From Williamsia sp. 1135 (GTDB lineage Bacteria > Actinomycetota > Actinomycetes > Mycobacteriales > Mycobacteriaceae), in contig NZ_MJEI01000104.1 in the NCBI RefSeq assembly GCF_002095395.1, positions 124,001 through 188,000 of the forward strand: DNA of 64,000 nt, written 5' to 3'. The notes beneath the pieces were generated by a model, which made no database searches, had not been told where the DNA came from, and saw only the letters and a list, made by a program, of their open reading frames with translations. The position numbers and the translations under genes were made by a program. Positions 51,712 to 60,628 of this stretch are shown here, one piece after another. The stretch's first letter is position 1. Each line of letters begins with the position of its first letter.

Positions 51712-54596
51712 GACGCCGCCTCCTGCGGCTCACGGCGACGGCGGGGAGGGTCCTCGTCTAGCCGGGCGCCGAGGCTGCGCAACACGTCGAGGACGAGGCC
51801 GACGACGATCAGGTAGACGCCGAGGTCGAAGAAGATGGCAGTGACGAGCTTGACATCACCGAAGATCGGCAGGGTGAACTCGAAGGTCGCCGACGACAGT
51901 GCAGGCGCTCCGAGCAGGACCGACGCGACCGCTGTACCCACCGAGAAGCCCAGGCCCACCCCGAGAATGCGTCCTGCGTCGATCGGCAGCGCCTCACCGA
52001 GCTCGTACCGTCCGCCTGCGAGGTAGCGCAGAACCAGCGCCAGGCCCATCGTCAACCCGCCCGCGAAGCCGCCGCCGGGCGCGTTGTGACCTGCGTAGAA
52101 GAAATACAGCGACAGCACGATCATGGTCGGGAAGATGATCCGGGTGGTCGCCTCGAGCACCATCGAGCGATGTCGAGGGTCGCGGAAGTTGCTGCCGCGC
52201 AACCAGGTCGTCCGTTCGCCGAACTGTTCCTTGCCGTCGGATTCGGGCCGCGGCGTACGGGCGCGGGTGGCGTCGGCGACTCGCGGCGCCGCACCGAAGC
52301 GGCGGTGTCGGAAGACCATCGACGCCACACCGGTCGCCGCGACCAGCAGGACCGACACCTCGCCGAGGGTGTCCCAGGCACGGATGTCGACGAGCAGGAC
52401 GTTGACCGCGTTGGAGCCGTCGCCGTACTTGTATGCCGCATTGGGTAGTTCGGACGCCATCGGCACGGTGGTTCGAGCCGCGGCGGCGAACAGGCCGACC
52501 AGGACCAGCAAGGCACCGAACGCGAGACCGAGCAGGGCCCGCAGCGGCTTGAACCCGGTTGCGTGCCGCGACTCGGCCTCTGCAGGCAACTTGCGCAGGA
52601 CGAGCACGAAGATGACGAGGGTCAGTGTCTCCACGAGGAACTGGGTCAGGGCCAGGTCAGGCGCGCCGTGCAGGGCGAACAAAACGCCACAGCTGTAGCC
52701 CGTGACACCGACCACCAGGACGGCCGCGAGGCGATTGCGGAGCACCGCCGCCGCTATCGCGGACGCGATCATGATGCCGCCGATGACCAGCTGCACCGGT
52801 GACTCGAACCCGTTGAGTTCCAGGCGATTGCGCGCGCCGGTGAACAGCACGATCGTCGGCAGCAGCACCAAGGTCACGATGATGATGCCCTGGGTCAGCG
52901 GCAGGGAACCGCGCTGGGTGTTTCGGGTCAGGTTGATGGAGATGGTGTCGGCGCCGCGCAGGACGGCGTCGTAGATCCGGTCGGCGTTACCGAGCGCGGG
53001 CTTGACGAAGCCGAGGCGGCCCAATTCGCGGACCAGGGCGAACAACGCGGTGCCGAACACGATCGCGATGGCGCTGAGCAGTAGTGGCAGGTTGAAGCCG
53101 TGCCAGAGGGCGAGATGGACGAGTTCTTCGGAGCCGTAGCTGGTGACGGTGTCGGCGTACGGCTCGAACCGTGCACCGAGCAGACCCGACAGCGGCCCGA
53201 AGGCGACGCCCGCCACGGCGAGGAACAGGGCGGGCAGCTGAAACGCGAGGTTCGGCTTGTGCATCTTGGCGACGGCGGGGCTGGGCTCTGTCTTGCGCTT
53301 GCGACCGAACGCACCCCAGATGAATCGGAGCGAGTAGGCGACGGTGAGGATCGACCCGAGCACCAGGACGATCACCACGACCGGTCCCTGCCAGGCACTG
53401 AGCGCCCCGGTGTCCCAGATCTCGGCGAAGGCGGTCTCTTTGCCGACGAATCCGAGGGTGAGCGGTATCCCGGCCATGCTGGCGGCGGCCAGGGCGGCGA
53501 TGACCGCGAGCAGCGGGGTTTCTTTACCGAGGCGGGCGAGCTTGCGCAGGTCCCGCGTGCCGGTCGAGTGGTCGATGATGCCGACCACCATGAACAGCGC
53601 TGCCTTGAAGAATGCGTGGGCCACGAGCATCGCGAGTGCGGCCATCGCCACGTCGGCGTCACCGATGCCCACCAGCACCATCAGGAACCCGAGCTGCGAG
53701 ACGGTGCCGAAGGCCAGGACCAACTTGAGGTCGTACTCGCGCAGCGAACGGAATCCGCCGAGCAGCATCGTCACCATTCCCAGCCCGACGACGAGGACGT
53801 GCCACGACACCAGGTCGGAGAACGCGGGTGCGAGCCGGGCGACCAGGAAGATGCCGGCCTTCACCATCGCGGCGGCGTGCAGGTATGCGCTGACCGGGGT
53901 CGGTGCTGCCATGGCGCCGGGCAACCAGAAGTGGAACGGGAAGATCGCGGACTTGCTCAGCGCGCCGACGAGGATCAGCACGATCGCGACCGTCACCGAC
54001 CATCCGACGGGTGGGTTCGCGATGATCTCCGACAGCGAGTACGACCCGGCGGCCTCGCCGAGCATGATGATGCCGACCAGCATCGCCAGGCCACCGGCAG
54101 TGGTGACGAGCAGGGCCTGGGTCGCGGCGCGGCGACTGGTCGCACGAACCGCGTAGAAGCCGACGAGAAGGAACGACAGGACTGTCGTCAATTCCCAGAA
54201 GATGTAGAGCACGAGCATGTTGTCGCTGCAGACGAGCCCGAACATGGCGCCTGCGAAGGCAACCATCTCCCCGCCGAAGCCGGCCACCCGTCGTCGCGTC
54301 TCGCTGAAGTACTCGGCGCAGTAGCAGAGGACGAGCGCGCCCACCCCGAGGACGAGGACGGACATGATCGCGGCAAGGGTGTCGAACCGCAGATCGATGT
54401 TCATCTGGAGTTCGGGGACCCAGGTGATGGACTCGGTGCGGATCCCGTCTGCCTCGTCGGGCCAGTTGGCGAAGACCCAGACGAGTCCTCCGAACGGTGC
54501 CAGGGCGAGCACATAGAAACCCCGCCGGCCCAGCCACGTGATGATCCCAGGCGCCAGCGCAGCCGTGATGGCCAAGGCGGCCAGTACTGCGATCAA
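51708..54596 (-). CDS. mnhA: Mrp/Mnh antiporter subunit A-B fusion
   Basis: This 962-residue protein is the largest antiporter subunit. Residues 1-about 560 are NuoL-like with the channel motifs FIFWELTTVLSFLLVGF-type and ALSKSAIFPFHFWLPGAMAAPT. Residues about 600-740 are the MrpA C-terminal domain. The last 170 residues form an MrpB domain (TRIIFPTMIVLSLYFFYAGH, NAPGGGFAGGL). A MrpA-MrpB fusion is common in actinobacteria. The start is TTG 54596, supported by GGAG seven bases upstream and by the family N-terminus. It is the first gene of the six-gene operon. Confidence 0.93.
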   Translation of the reverse strand: MIAVLAALAITAALAPGIITWLGRRGFYVLALAPFGGLVWVFANWPDEADGIRTESITWVPELQMNIDLRFDTLAAIMSVLVLGVGALVLCYCAEYFSETRRRVAGFGGEMVAFAGAMFGLVCSDNMLVLYIFWELTTVLSFLLVGFYAVRATSRRAATQALLVTTAGGLAMLVGIIMLGEAAGSYSLSEIIANPPVGWSVTVAIVLILVGALSKSAIFPFHFWLPGAMAAPTPVSAYLHAAAMVKAGIFLVARLAPAFSDLVSWHVLVVGLGMVTMLLGGFRSLREYDLKLVLAFGTVSQLGFLMVLVGIGDADVAMAALAMLVAHAFFKAALFMVVGIIDHSTGTRDLRKLARLGKETPLLAVIAALAAASMAGIPLTLGFVGKETAFAEIWDTGALSAWQGPVVVIVLVLGSILTVAYSLRFIWGAFGRKRKTEPSPAVAKMHKPNLAFQLPALFLAVAGVAFGPLSGLLGARFEPYADTVTSYGSEELVHLALWHGFNLPLLLSAIAIVFGTALFALVRELGRLGFVKPALGNADRIYDAVLRGADTISINLTRNTQRGSLPLTQGIIIVTLVLLPTIVLFTGARNRLELNGFESPVQLVIGGIMIASAIAAAVLRNRLAAVLVVGVTGYSCGVLFALHGAPDLALTQFLVETLTLVIFVLVLRKLPAEAESRHATGFKPLRALLGLAFGALLVLVGLFAAAARTTVPMASELPNAAYKYGDGSNAVNVLLVDIRAWDTLGEVSVLLVAATGVASMVFRHRRFGAAPRVADATRARTPRPESDGKEQFGERTTWLRGSNFRDPRHRSMVLEATTRIIFPTMIVLSLYFFYAGHNAPGGGFAGGLTMGLALVLRYLAGGRYELGEALPIDAGRILGVGLGFSVGTAVASVLLGAPALSSATFEFTLPIFGDVKLVTAIFFDLGVYLIVVGLVLDVLRSLGARLDEDPPRRRREPQEAAS

Positions 54597-54887
54597 GGGG
54601 CACTCCGTCGATCAGGTGGGCGGGGTGTCGGGCGCGGAGAGAGGTGGCGGCGAACTACGCACCGACCAATGGCCGCGAGAAGTCGCACTGAGTGGTTTCG
54701 CCTCACTCTCCAGGTCTTCAGTCTACCGTTAGCGCTGCTAGGTGACGTATTCGGGTGAGGACGGCCCGGCTGACGCAACTCGCCGGTGCCCGTCCGATTC
54801 CCGCGAGCGGGGCCCTTCGCGGCAGGTCACATGAAGAACCGGCAGGTGTTCCACGCGAGCTCCGAGGTCACCACTTAGGCTGTCCTC
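54597..54887. other. Intergenic region between the Mrp operon and a lipoprotein gene
   Basis: These 291 bases separate two divergent transcription units and should hold both promoters. I see the ribosome site GGAG for mnhA near 54603 but no clear -10/-35 pair, hairpin or repeat. No reading frame here is convincing. Confidence 0.6.
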
Positions 54888-55310
54888 ATGAATCGGGTGC
54901 GGGTCTTGGTGATCCTGTTTTTCGCGGGTGCGATGTTGTTGGTGGGTGCGTGTGGCGGCGACGACGCGAAGTCGCCTACCGAGAGCCCCGGATCGGTGGC
55001 GCTGCCCGATGATTTTCCCGAGCAGGTACCGCTGATCGAGGGCTCGGTACTCGCCGCCGGGGGAACCGCGAAGGAAGGCTGGAACCTCACGGTGGCCGGT
55101 GCTGCGGATGCCGGTAACCCGTTCGACAACGCATCCACCCAACTCACCGACGGAGGCTTCACCGAGGAGTTCGCGCGAGAAGAGGGCGGACAGACGGTGA
55201 AGGGGTACTCCGCCGACAAGGACGGGAAAACCTACACCGTGGTGATCGGCACCACCGCCGGGTCGGCGGTCGGACCGAACTCCATCACCTACCTGGTATC
55301 CGTGCGCTGA
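54888..55310 (+). CDS. Small putative lipoprotein
   Basis: The 140-residue protein has a lipoprotein signal (MNRVRVLVILFFAGAM, lipobox LVGAC near residue 22) followed by a polar linker and a small beta-rich domain (VPLIEGSVLAAGGTAKEGWNL; TYTVVIGTTAGSAVGPNSITYLV). I do not recognise a named family. It is a single gene between the Mrp operon and the convergent AAA ATPase gene, 10 bases from the latter's end. Its location on the outer face of the membrane follows from the lipobox; the function is unknown. Confidence 0.75.
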   Translation: MNRVRVLVILFFAGAMLLVGACGGDDAKSPTESPGSVALPDDFPEQVPLIEGSVLAAGGTAKEGWNLTVAGAADAGNPFDNASTQLTDGGFTEEFAREEGGQTVKGYSADKDGKTYTVVIGTTAGSAVGPNSITYLVSVR

Positions 55311-55320
55311 TCTGATCGGA

Positions 55321-57546
55321 TCAGCCGCCGCGCTTGTCCGCGTACTGACGCAGGTTCTCCACCTGCTCCGGATCCAGGGACGGGCGGACCTTGTCCCGGG
55401 CGACGGCCACGTCGTCGGCCGTGACGGTGGCGGCATCGATGTTGCGGCGCATGGCCGCCAGCGCGGCTTCCCGCAGGAGCGCGGCGCAATCGGCGGCGGA
55501 GTAGCCGTCGAGGGTCTGTGCGAGCTCGTCGAGACTGATCTCTTCGGCCAGCGGTACCGACTTGCTCGACGTCCGCAGGATGTCGCCTCTGGCCGCTGCG
55601 TCGGGCGGCGGGACGAACACGAGGCGTTCGAGCCTGCCCGGGCGCAGCAGCGCGGGGTCGATGAGGTCGGGCCGGTTGGTTGCCCCGAGCACCACCACAT
55701 CGCGCAGCGGCTCGACCCCGTCGAGCTCGGTGAGCAGGGCGGCGACCACGCGGTCTCCGACGCCGGAGTCCGACGACTGGCCGCGACGCGGTGCCAGCGC
55801 GTCGATCTCGTCGAGGAAGATCAGGGACGGCGCCGACTCGCGGGCGCGATCGAACAGGTCGCGTACCGCCTTCTCCGACGACCCGACCCATTTGTCCATC
55901 AGCTCGGCGCCCTTGACGCTGTGCACGCTGAGCTGTCCGGACGCCGCCAGGGCGCGGACCACGAACGTCTTGCCGCAGCCCGGCGGGCCATACAGCAACA
56001 CCCCTCGCGGCGGGTCGACACCGAGGCGGGTGAAGGTGTCGGGATGACGCAGTGGCCACAGGACGGCCTCGGTGAGTGCCTGTTTGGTCTCCACCATGTC
56101 GCCGACATCCTCGAGGGTCAGACTGCCCACCGCCACTTCTGGTGAGGCTGAACGGGAGACCGGCCGGATCACCTCGAGCGCCCCGGTCAGGTCGGACCCG
56201 ATGAGCCTGGGTGGTTCGCCGTCCCTGGCGCTGCGGGCTGCTGCTCTCAATGCCGCTTCGCGGGTCAGGGCCGCGAGGTCGGCAGCCACGAAACCCGGCG
56301 TCCGCGAAGCGATCTCGCCGAGGTCGATCGTGTCGGTCGGGACCTTGTCGAGCAATGCCGACAGCAGGCCTCGGCGTATCTTGTTGTCGGGCAGCCCGAT
56401 CGAGAGTTCGCGATCGCAGAGGTCTGGATCGCGTAGTCGCCGATCGAGGTTCTCCGGGGCGGAGCTGGTGCAGATCAGTGCCACCCGGGGTGCGGTGATC
56501 GCCACCCGCAGGGCGTCGAGGATGAGCGCCGAGACGGGATCGGCCTCGGCGGGCAGGAGCGCTTCCACGTCGCTGATCAGCAACACGGCGCCGTTCTCGG
56601 TCGGACGCGAGACCAATTGCTGTACCGCGGCTTTCACGGCACCGAGTCGACCCGATGCCTCGACCGCCCCGGTGACCGGACCGTCGAGGTAGATCAGTTC
56701 ACGACCTGCGCACACCGCCCTGGCGACGGTGGCCTTCCCGACGCCGGGCGGGCCGGTGAGTACGACACCCAGGCGGGCCTGAGCGCCGAGGGTGGTGAGC
56801 AGTTCCGGGTTGTCCAGGGCGAGCCCGAGCCATTCGGTGAGTTTGTCGACCTGCGCGTCGACGCCGACGAGTTCATCGACCGTTCGGGGTGGCGGAGGTG
56901 GTACTGCTGAAACGGGGGCGGCGGGGGAGGCAGGTGCGGAGGCGGCCGGGTTCGTCGTCGACGGCACCGGCAGCGTGCCGTTCTTGTCGGCCCAGAGCAC
57001 CGCGGTGTTGGGTTGCACACTCACCGGACCTGCGGGTTCCGCGCTGACCACCGTCAGCAATTCGTTGGTCCAGGTGATGCCGACCGAGCGGGCCAGGGTG
57101 CGCGTCGCGTCCGACGTCGCGAAGTCGGGGCCGAGGTCACGGGGTAACAGTGAGACCACATCCGCGACGGAGACCACCTTGCCGAGCAGCGCGCGGCGCA
57201 GGGTCGGTTCGTCGACGGATTCGGAGGTCAGTGATGACCCGCGGACGATGATGCGGGTGGCTCCGTGCACGATGGCGGGCGAAAGGACCACGGGAGCATC
57301 GGCTTTGAGCCCGGCATTCGACAGCGTCAGCTCGTCGAGCAGAGCGATGCCTGTCGGAGCCGAGTCGCCGTTGGCCGCGATGACCGCGGCCGTGGTGCGG
57401 GATCCGATGACGGCGACGCCGTCCCACTCGCGCAACGCCAGCGCCGCCAGGACCTCCGGATGCACCCGGACGATTCCGCGGCGGGCCTCGGCCGCGGAGA
57501 GGTTGAGTCGGGCGGTCAGCGTCAGTTGCGGCGATGCGGCGGTCAC
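55321..57546 (-). CDS. CDC48/p97-like tandem AAA+ ATPase (Rv0435c-like)
   Basis: The 741-residue protein has an N-terminal domain (about 1-180, double-psi barrel-like, ARLNLSAAEARRGIVRVHPE) and two AAA+ modules. D1 (about 220-460) has GPPGVGKATVARAV and VLLISDVEALLP, so it lacks the Thr/Ser after the Walker A Lys and the Walker B Glu. D2 (about 490-740) is intact: GPPGCGKTFVVRAL, LIFLDEIDALAPRRG, GATNRPDLIDPALLRPGRLE. This fits an unfoldase whose D2 hydrolyses ATP. GTG 57546 is the likely start, immediately before the conserved N-terminus. It is the positional equivalent of Mtb Rv0435c; its substrates are unknown. Confidence 0.88.
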   Translation of the reverse strand: MTAASPQLTLTARLNLSAAEARRGIVRVHPEVLAALALREWDGVAVIGSRTTAAVIAANGDSAPTGIALLDELTLSNAGLKADAPVVLSPAIVHGATRIIVRGSSLTSESVDEPTLRRALLGKVVSVADVVSLLPRDLGPDFATSDATRTLARSVGITWTNELLTVVSAEPAGPVSVQPNTAVLWADKNGTLPVPSTTNPAASAPASPAAPVSAVPPPPPRTVDELVGVDAQVDKLTEWLGLALDNPELLTTLGAQARLGVVLTGPPGVGKATVARAVCAGRELIYLDGPVTGAVEASGRLGAVKAAVQQLVSRPTENGAVLLISDVEALLPAEADPVSALILDALRVAITAPRVALICTSSAPENLDRRLRDPDLCDRELSIGLPDNKIRRGLLSALLDKVPTDTIDLGEIASRTPGFVAADLAALTREAALRAAARSARDGEPPRLIGSDLTGALEVIRPVSRSASPEVAVGSLTLEDVGDMVETKQALTEAVLWPLRHPDTFTRLGVDPPRGVLLYGPPGCGKTFVVRALAASGQLSVHSVKGAELMDKWVGSSEKAVRDLFDRARESAPSLIFLDEIDALAPRRGQSSDSGVGDRVVAALLTELDGVEPLRDVVVLGATNRPDLIDPALLRPGRLERLVFVPPPDAAARGDILRTSSKSVPLAEEISLDELAQTLDGYSAADCAALLREAALAAMRRNIDAATVTADDVAVARDKVRPSLDPEQVENLRQYADKRGG

Positions 57547-57595
57547 CTCAGCAAAACTACCCGGCAATCGGAGAGAACCCCTGCACCTGGGAGCA

Positions 57596-58537
57596 CTACC
57601 GGGGCGGCCCGCCCGGACGCCGCAACCCCAGACGCGCAGCCGACTTGGTCGGCCGGCCGCGACGGACCTGGCGGATCGCCCGGCGCTCTGCACGCCGCTC
57701 CCTCGGATGGAAACCCCAGGTTTCGGGCCGGCTCGCCACCCAGCGCTTGGTGCGCCAGGCGAACGGGATGTGGGCCAGATAGATCCCGATGGCCACGACC
57801 ATGAGCAGGTACGGATAGGTGAGCAGCGCAGCGGCGAACAGTGCGACCCCGATGAGTACGAGCACGAGCGCGTTCGGCGGCACCGCGTAGGACTTCAACG
57901 AGGCCGTGGGCAGGCGGCTCACGGCGAGCAGCGCCACGAACGTCATCCACCCACCGACGAAGGCGTCGGAGGTCCACCAGCCGGTTCCGAACTGCTGGTC
58001 GAGGGCGATCGGCAGGATCGCGATGAGGGCGGCCGCAGGTGCGGGCACCCCGACGAAGAAATCCTTGGTGTACTGGGGCGAATCGTCGTCGTCGATCAGG
58101 GTGTTGAACCGCGCCAGTCGCAAAACGATTGCACAGCAATAGATCAGCGACAGCAACCAGCCGACGTCGTTGCCCTGCAGCATCAGCACATACAGCGTCA
58201 GCGCCGGTGCGACGCCGAAGTTGATCGCATCGGCGAGTGAGTCGAGTTCGGCACCGATCTTGGTGGTGGCGCCGAGGAGCCGGGCCACCCGGCCGTCGAT
58301 GCCGTCGAGCAGGGCTGCGGCCGCGATCATCGCGACGCACAGATGCACCCGGCCGTCGAGGGCGAATTTGGCCGCCGACAGGCCCGCGCAGATGGCGAGC
58401 ACGGTCAACGCCGACGGGACGAGCAGTTTGCCGGTGTTCAGGGTGCCGGCGCGGCTGGGTCTCGACCGGCGCGGTAGCGCCTGCGGTACCCGGTGGGCGG
58501 TGCGGCGAGCAGGTTCTCTCCGGACGGGCTCTTTCAT
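57596..58537 (-). CDS. pssA: CDP-diacylglycerol-serine O-phosphatidyltransferase
   Basis: This membrane enzyme makes phosphatidylserine from CDP-diacylglycerol and serine. The 313-residue protein contains the CDP-alcohol phosphotransferase motif in DGIDGRVARLLGATTKIG followed by AELDSLADAINFG, giving the DG-x2-AR-x8-G-x3-D-x3-D pattern near residues 78-100. About seven membrane helices follow. A basic tail (RRERRAERRAIRQVRRGRPTK in part) is cytoplasmic. Its ATG overlaps the psd stop by 4 bases, so synthase and decarboxylase are coupled as in Mtb Rv0436c-Rv0437c. Confidence 0.93.
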   Translation of the reverse strand: MKEPVRREPARRTAHRVPQALPRRSRPSRAGTLNTGKLLVPSALTVLAICAGLSAAKFALDGRVHLCVAMIAAAALLDGIDGRVARLLGATTKIGAELDSLADAINFGVAPALTLYVLMLQGNDVGWLLSLIYCCAIVLRLARFNTLIDDDDSPQYTKDFFVGVPAPAAALIAILPIALDQQFGTGWWTSDAFVGGWMTFVALLAVSRLPTASLKSYAVPPNALVLVLIGVALFAAALLTYPYLLMVVAIGIYLAHIPFAWRTKRWVASRPETWGFHPRERRAERRAIRQVRRGRPTKSAARLGLRRPGGPPR

Positions 58538-59247
58538 TTCAGATGAGCCAGCACTGTTTCCGCCCCGACGGCCCGCTGACCGACGGCGACAAGGGGGGTG
58601 GTGCCCTCGGGAAAGTAGACGTCGACGCGGGAGCCGAACCGGATCAGACCGTAGGTGTCGCCGAGGGTGACGGCATCACTCGGGCGGACGTCGCAGACGA
58701 TCCGGCGGGCGATCAGGCCCGCGATCTGGACGACCGCGATCTCGGCGCCGTCATCGGCCCGGATCAGCATCGAATTGCGCTCATTGGCCTCGCTCGCCTC
58801 GGGCAGGTCGGCGCTCACGAAGGTGCCCGGCCGGTACTCGACGGCCTCGACGGTCCCTGCGACGGGAATGCGCTGGACGTGGACGTCGAAGATCGACAGG
58901 AAGATCGACACGCGTGGTCGGGGTGTGGCGGGCAAACCCAGCTCGGCGGGTGGCGCGGCATGATCGACCAGGGCGACCTGACCGTCGGCCGGGGCCACCA
59001 CCACACCCGGGACGTTGGGTGGCACGCGATGGGGGTGCCGGAAAAATGCTGCGGTCGCCAGTGCCGCGACGGTCGCTGGGGTGCGGATCCACCCGTGCTT
59101 GCGGCCCAGGACGGCCACGGCCGCCGGTGCGGCGACAAAGGGGATTCCGCCGCGGTGTAGCGGCGGCACGGTTTCGCGGACCAGGTCGGCAAAGTGTGCC
59201 AGGCGGGTCGTCGGCTCGGATTCGGTCGGCTTGGGGCGTCTGGCCAT
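58534..59247 (-). CDS. psd: Phosphatidylserine decarboxylase
   Basis: This pyruvoyl enzyme converts phosphatidylserine to phosphatidylethanolamine. The 237-residue protein belongs to the short Psd class. VSIFLSIFDVHVQRIPVAG carries the conserved HxxR-type site, and RFGSRVDVYFPEG near residue 205 has the Gly-Ser where self-cleavage creates the pyruvoyl group. ATG 59247 (MARRPKPTESEPTTRL) is chosen; ATG 59256 is three codons upstream. The open frame further upstream has no family resemblance. It precedes pssA in the transcript. Confidence 0.93.
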   Translation of the reverse strand: MARRPKPTESEPTTRLAHFADLVRETVPPLHRGGIPFVAAPAAVAVLGRKHGWIRTPATVAALATAAFFRHPHRVPPNVPGVVVAPADGQVALVDHAAPPAELGLPATPRPRVSIFLSIFDVHVQRIPVAGTVEAVEYRPGTFVSADLPEASEANERNSMLIRADDGAEIAVVQIAGLIARRIVCDVRPSDAVTLGDTYGLIRFGSRVDVYFPEGTTPLVAVGQRAVGAETVLAHLK

Positions 59248-59401
59248 GGGTCCCATTGTCGCAGGCGGCATGCTCGCGTCGACCGTTGCGATCATGTCTT
59301 GTCCGAATTCAGCCCCGTGAGCTGCCACGAAGGGCAGATTTCCCTCGGTCGATGCTCTCGGGGATGAACGTGGCGGGTGTCCGTGTAGATCTCGAGCCGG
59401 C

Positions 59402-60628
59402 TCAGTCCTCGAGCAGTAGGACCTCGATGGTGCTCCCGGCCTCGACGCGCTCGACGTCGGCCGCGATGTCGAGCAGTGCATTGGCGGACGCCATGAAGGC
59501 CAGGTGATGCGATCCGGGCGGGCCGATGGGTTTGACGATCGCCCCGGCGCCGACGATCTCGAGTTCCCCGCGCCGGAACTGCCGTTTGCCCGCAGGGGAG
59601 GTGAAGGACTCGGTGACCTGGGCGTGCGCCGTCCGGCGCCCCGGGGGCAGGCCCATCGCGGCACGCAGTGGGGGTCGGACGAAGACCTCGAATGACACTT
59701 GGGCACTGACCGGATTGCCGGGCAACGTGACGATGGGGACCGCGGTGCCCGCCGCGCTGGTGTAGTGCCCGCAACCCTGCGGCATACCCGGTTGCATCGC
59801 GACCTTCGTGAACTCGACGCCGTGGCCGGTGAGCGCGTCCTTGACGACCTCGTAGGCGCCGGCGCTGACGCCACCGGAGGTGATGATGAGGTCGGCGCCC
59901 TGCTCGCGGTCGACGTACTCGTCGAGCCTGGCGCGGAACTCGTCGACGCTGTCGGGAACGAAGTGCACCTGCTCGGCGAAGGCTCCCGCTTCGGTGGCTG
60001 CAGCGGTCAGCATCGCCCCATTGGACTCGTAGATCTGCCCGTGGTCGAGCGGCGTACCGGCGGGGACGAGCTCGCTGCCGGTCGAGAGCACCAGGACCCG
60101 CAGCGGTGCGAAGACCCGGATATGCGAGAGTCCCAGCGCTGCCAGCAGTCCCAACTGTGGCGCGTGCAGCACCCGGCTGGCGGTCAGTGCGAGGCGGCCG
60201 GGTGCGATGTCGGAGCCCGCGGTCCGGATCGCCGCCCCGGCGTCGACAGCGGCGTAGATCCGGACCTCGTCGACCCCACCGTCGGTCCTCTCGACCTGGA
60301 TCACCGCGTCGGCGCCGGCGGGTAGAGGTGCGCCGGTCATGATCCGGTGCGCCGTACCAGCGGAGAGGGTGAGGCGATCGGTGCGACCGGCCGGGATGTC
60401 CTGCGCCACCGGCAGGATCACCGGATCACCGTCGGTCGCCGCGGCGATGTCTGCGGCCCGCACGGCGTACCCGTCCATCGCGGAGTTGTCGAAACCCGGC
60501 AGGGACAGCGTCGCGGTGATGTCCTCTGCGAGCACCCGCCCCAGGGCCTCGCTCGCGGGCAGTGTCACGGTTCGGGGCGCTGCGAACAGCGCGTTCACGT
60601 GCTCCTGGTGTTCGGGAACGCTGCGCAT
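59402..60628 (-). CDS. moeA: Molybdopterin molybdenumtransferase MoeA
   Basis: MoeA inserts molybdate into adenylated molybdopterin to make molybdenum cofactor. The 408-residue protein starts RSVPEHQEHVNALF and contains SLPGFDNSAMDGYAVRAAD, IMTGAPLPAGADAVI and STGSELV. These are followed by the catalytic-domain ITSGGVSAGAYEVVKDAL and LPGNPVSAQVSFEVFVRP. ATG 60628 overlaps the stop of the upstream dipeptidase gene. Its position after psd corresponds to Mtb moeA2 (Rv0438c). Other Moco genes are not in this window. Confidence 0.95.
   Translation of the reverse strand: MRSVPEHQEHVNALFAAPRTVTLPASEALGRVLAEDITATLSLPGFDNSAMDGYAVRAADIAAATDGDPVILPVAQDIPAGRTDRLTLSAGTAHRIMTGAPLPAGADAVIQVERTDGGVDEVRIYAAVDAGAAIRTAGSDIAPGRLALTASRVLHAPQLGLLAALGLSHIRVFAPLRVLVLSTGSELVPAGTPLDHGQIYESNGAMLTAAATEAGAFAEQVHFVPDSVDEFRARLDEYVDREQGADLIITSGGVSAGAYEVVKDALTGHGVEFTKVAMQPGMPQGCGHYTSAAGTAVPIVTLPGNPVSAQVSFEVFVRPPLRAAMGLPPGRRTAHAQVTESFTSPAGKRQFRRGELEIVGAGAIVKPIGPPGSHHLAFMASANALLDIAADVERVEAGSTIEVLLLED

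Noticed and set aside
53100-54758. Plus-strand open frame of 552 codons
   Set aside because: It is antisense to the mnhA-B fusion gene, which has clear family motifs, and shows no recognisable protein pattern.
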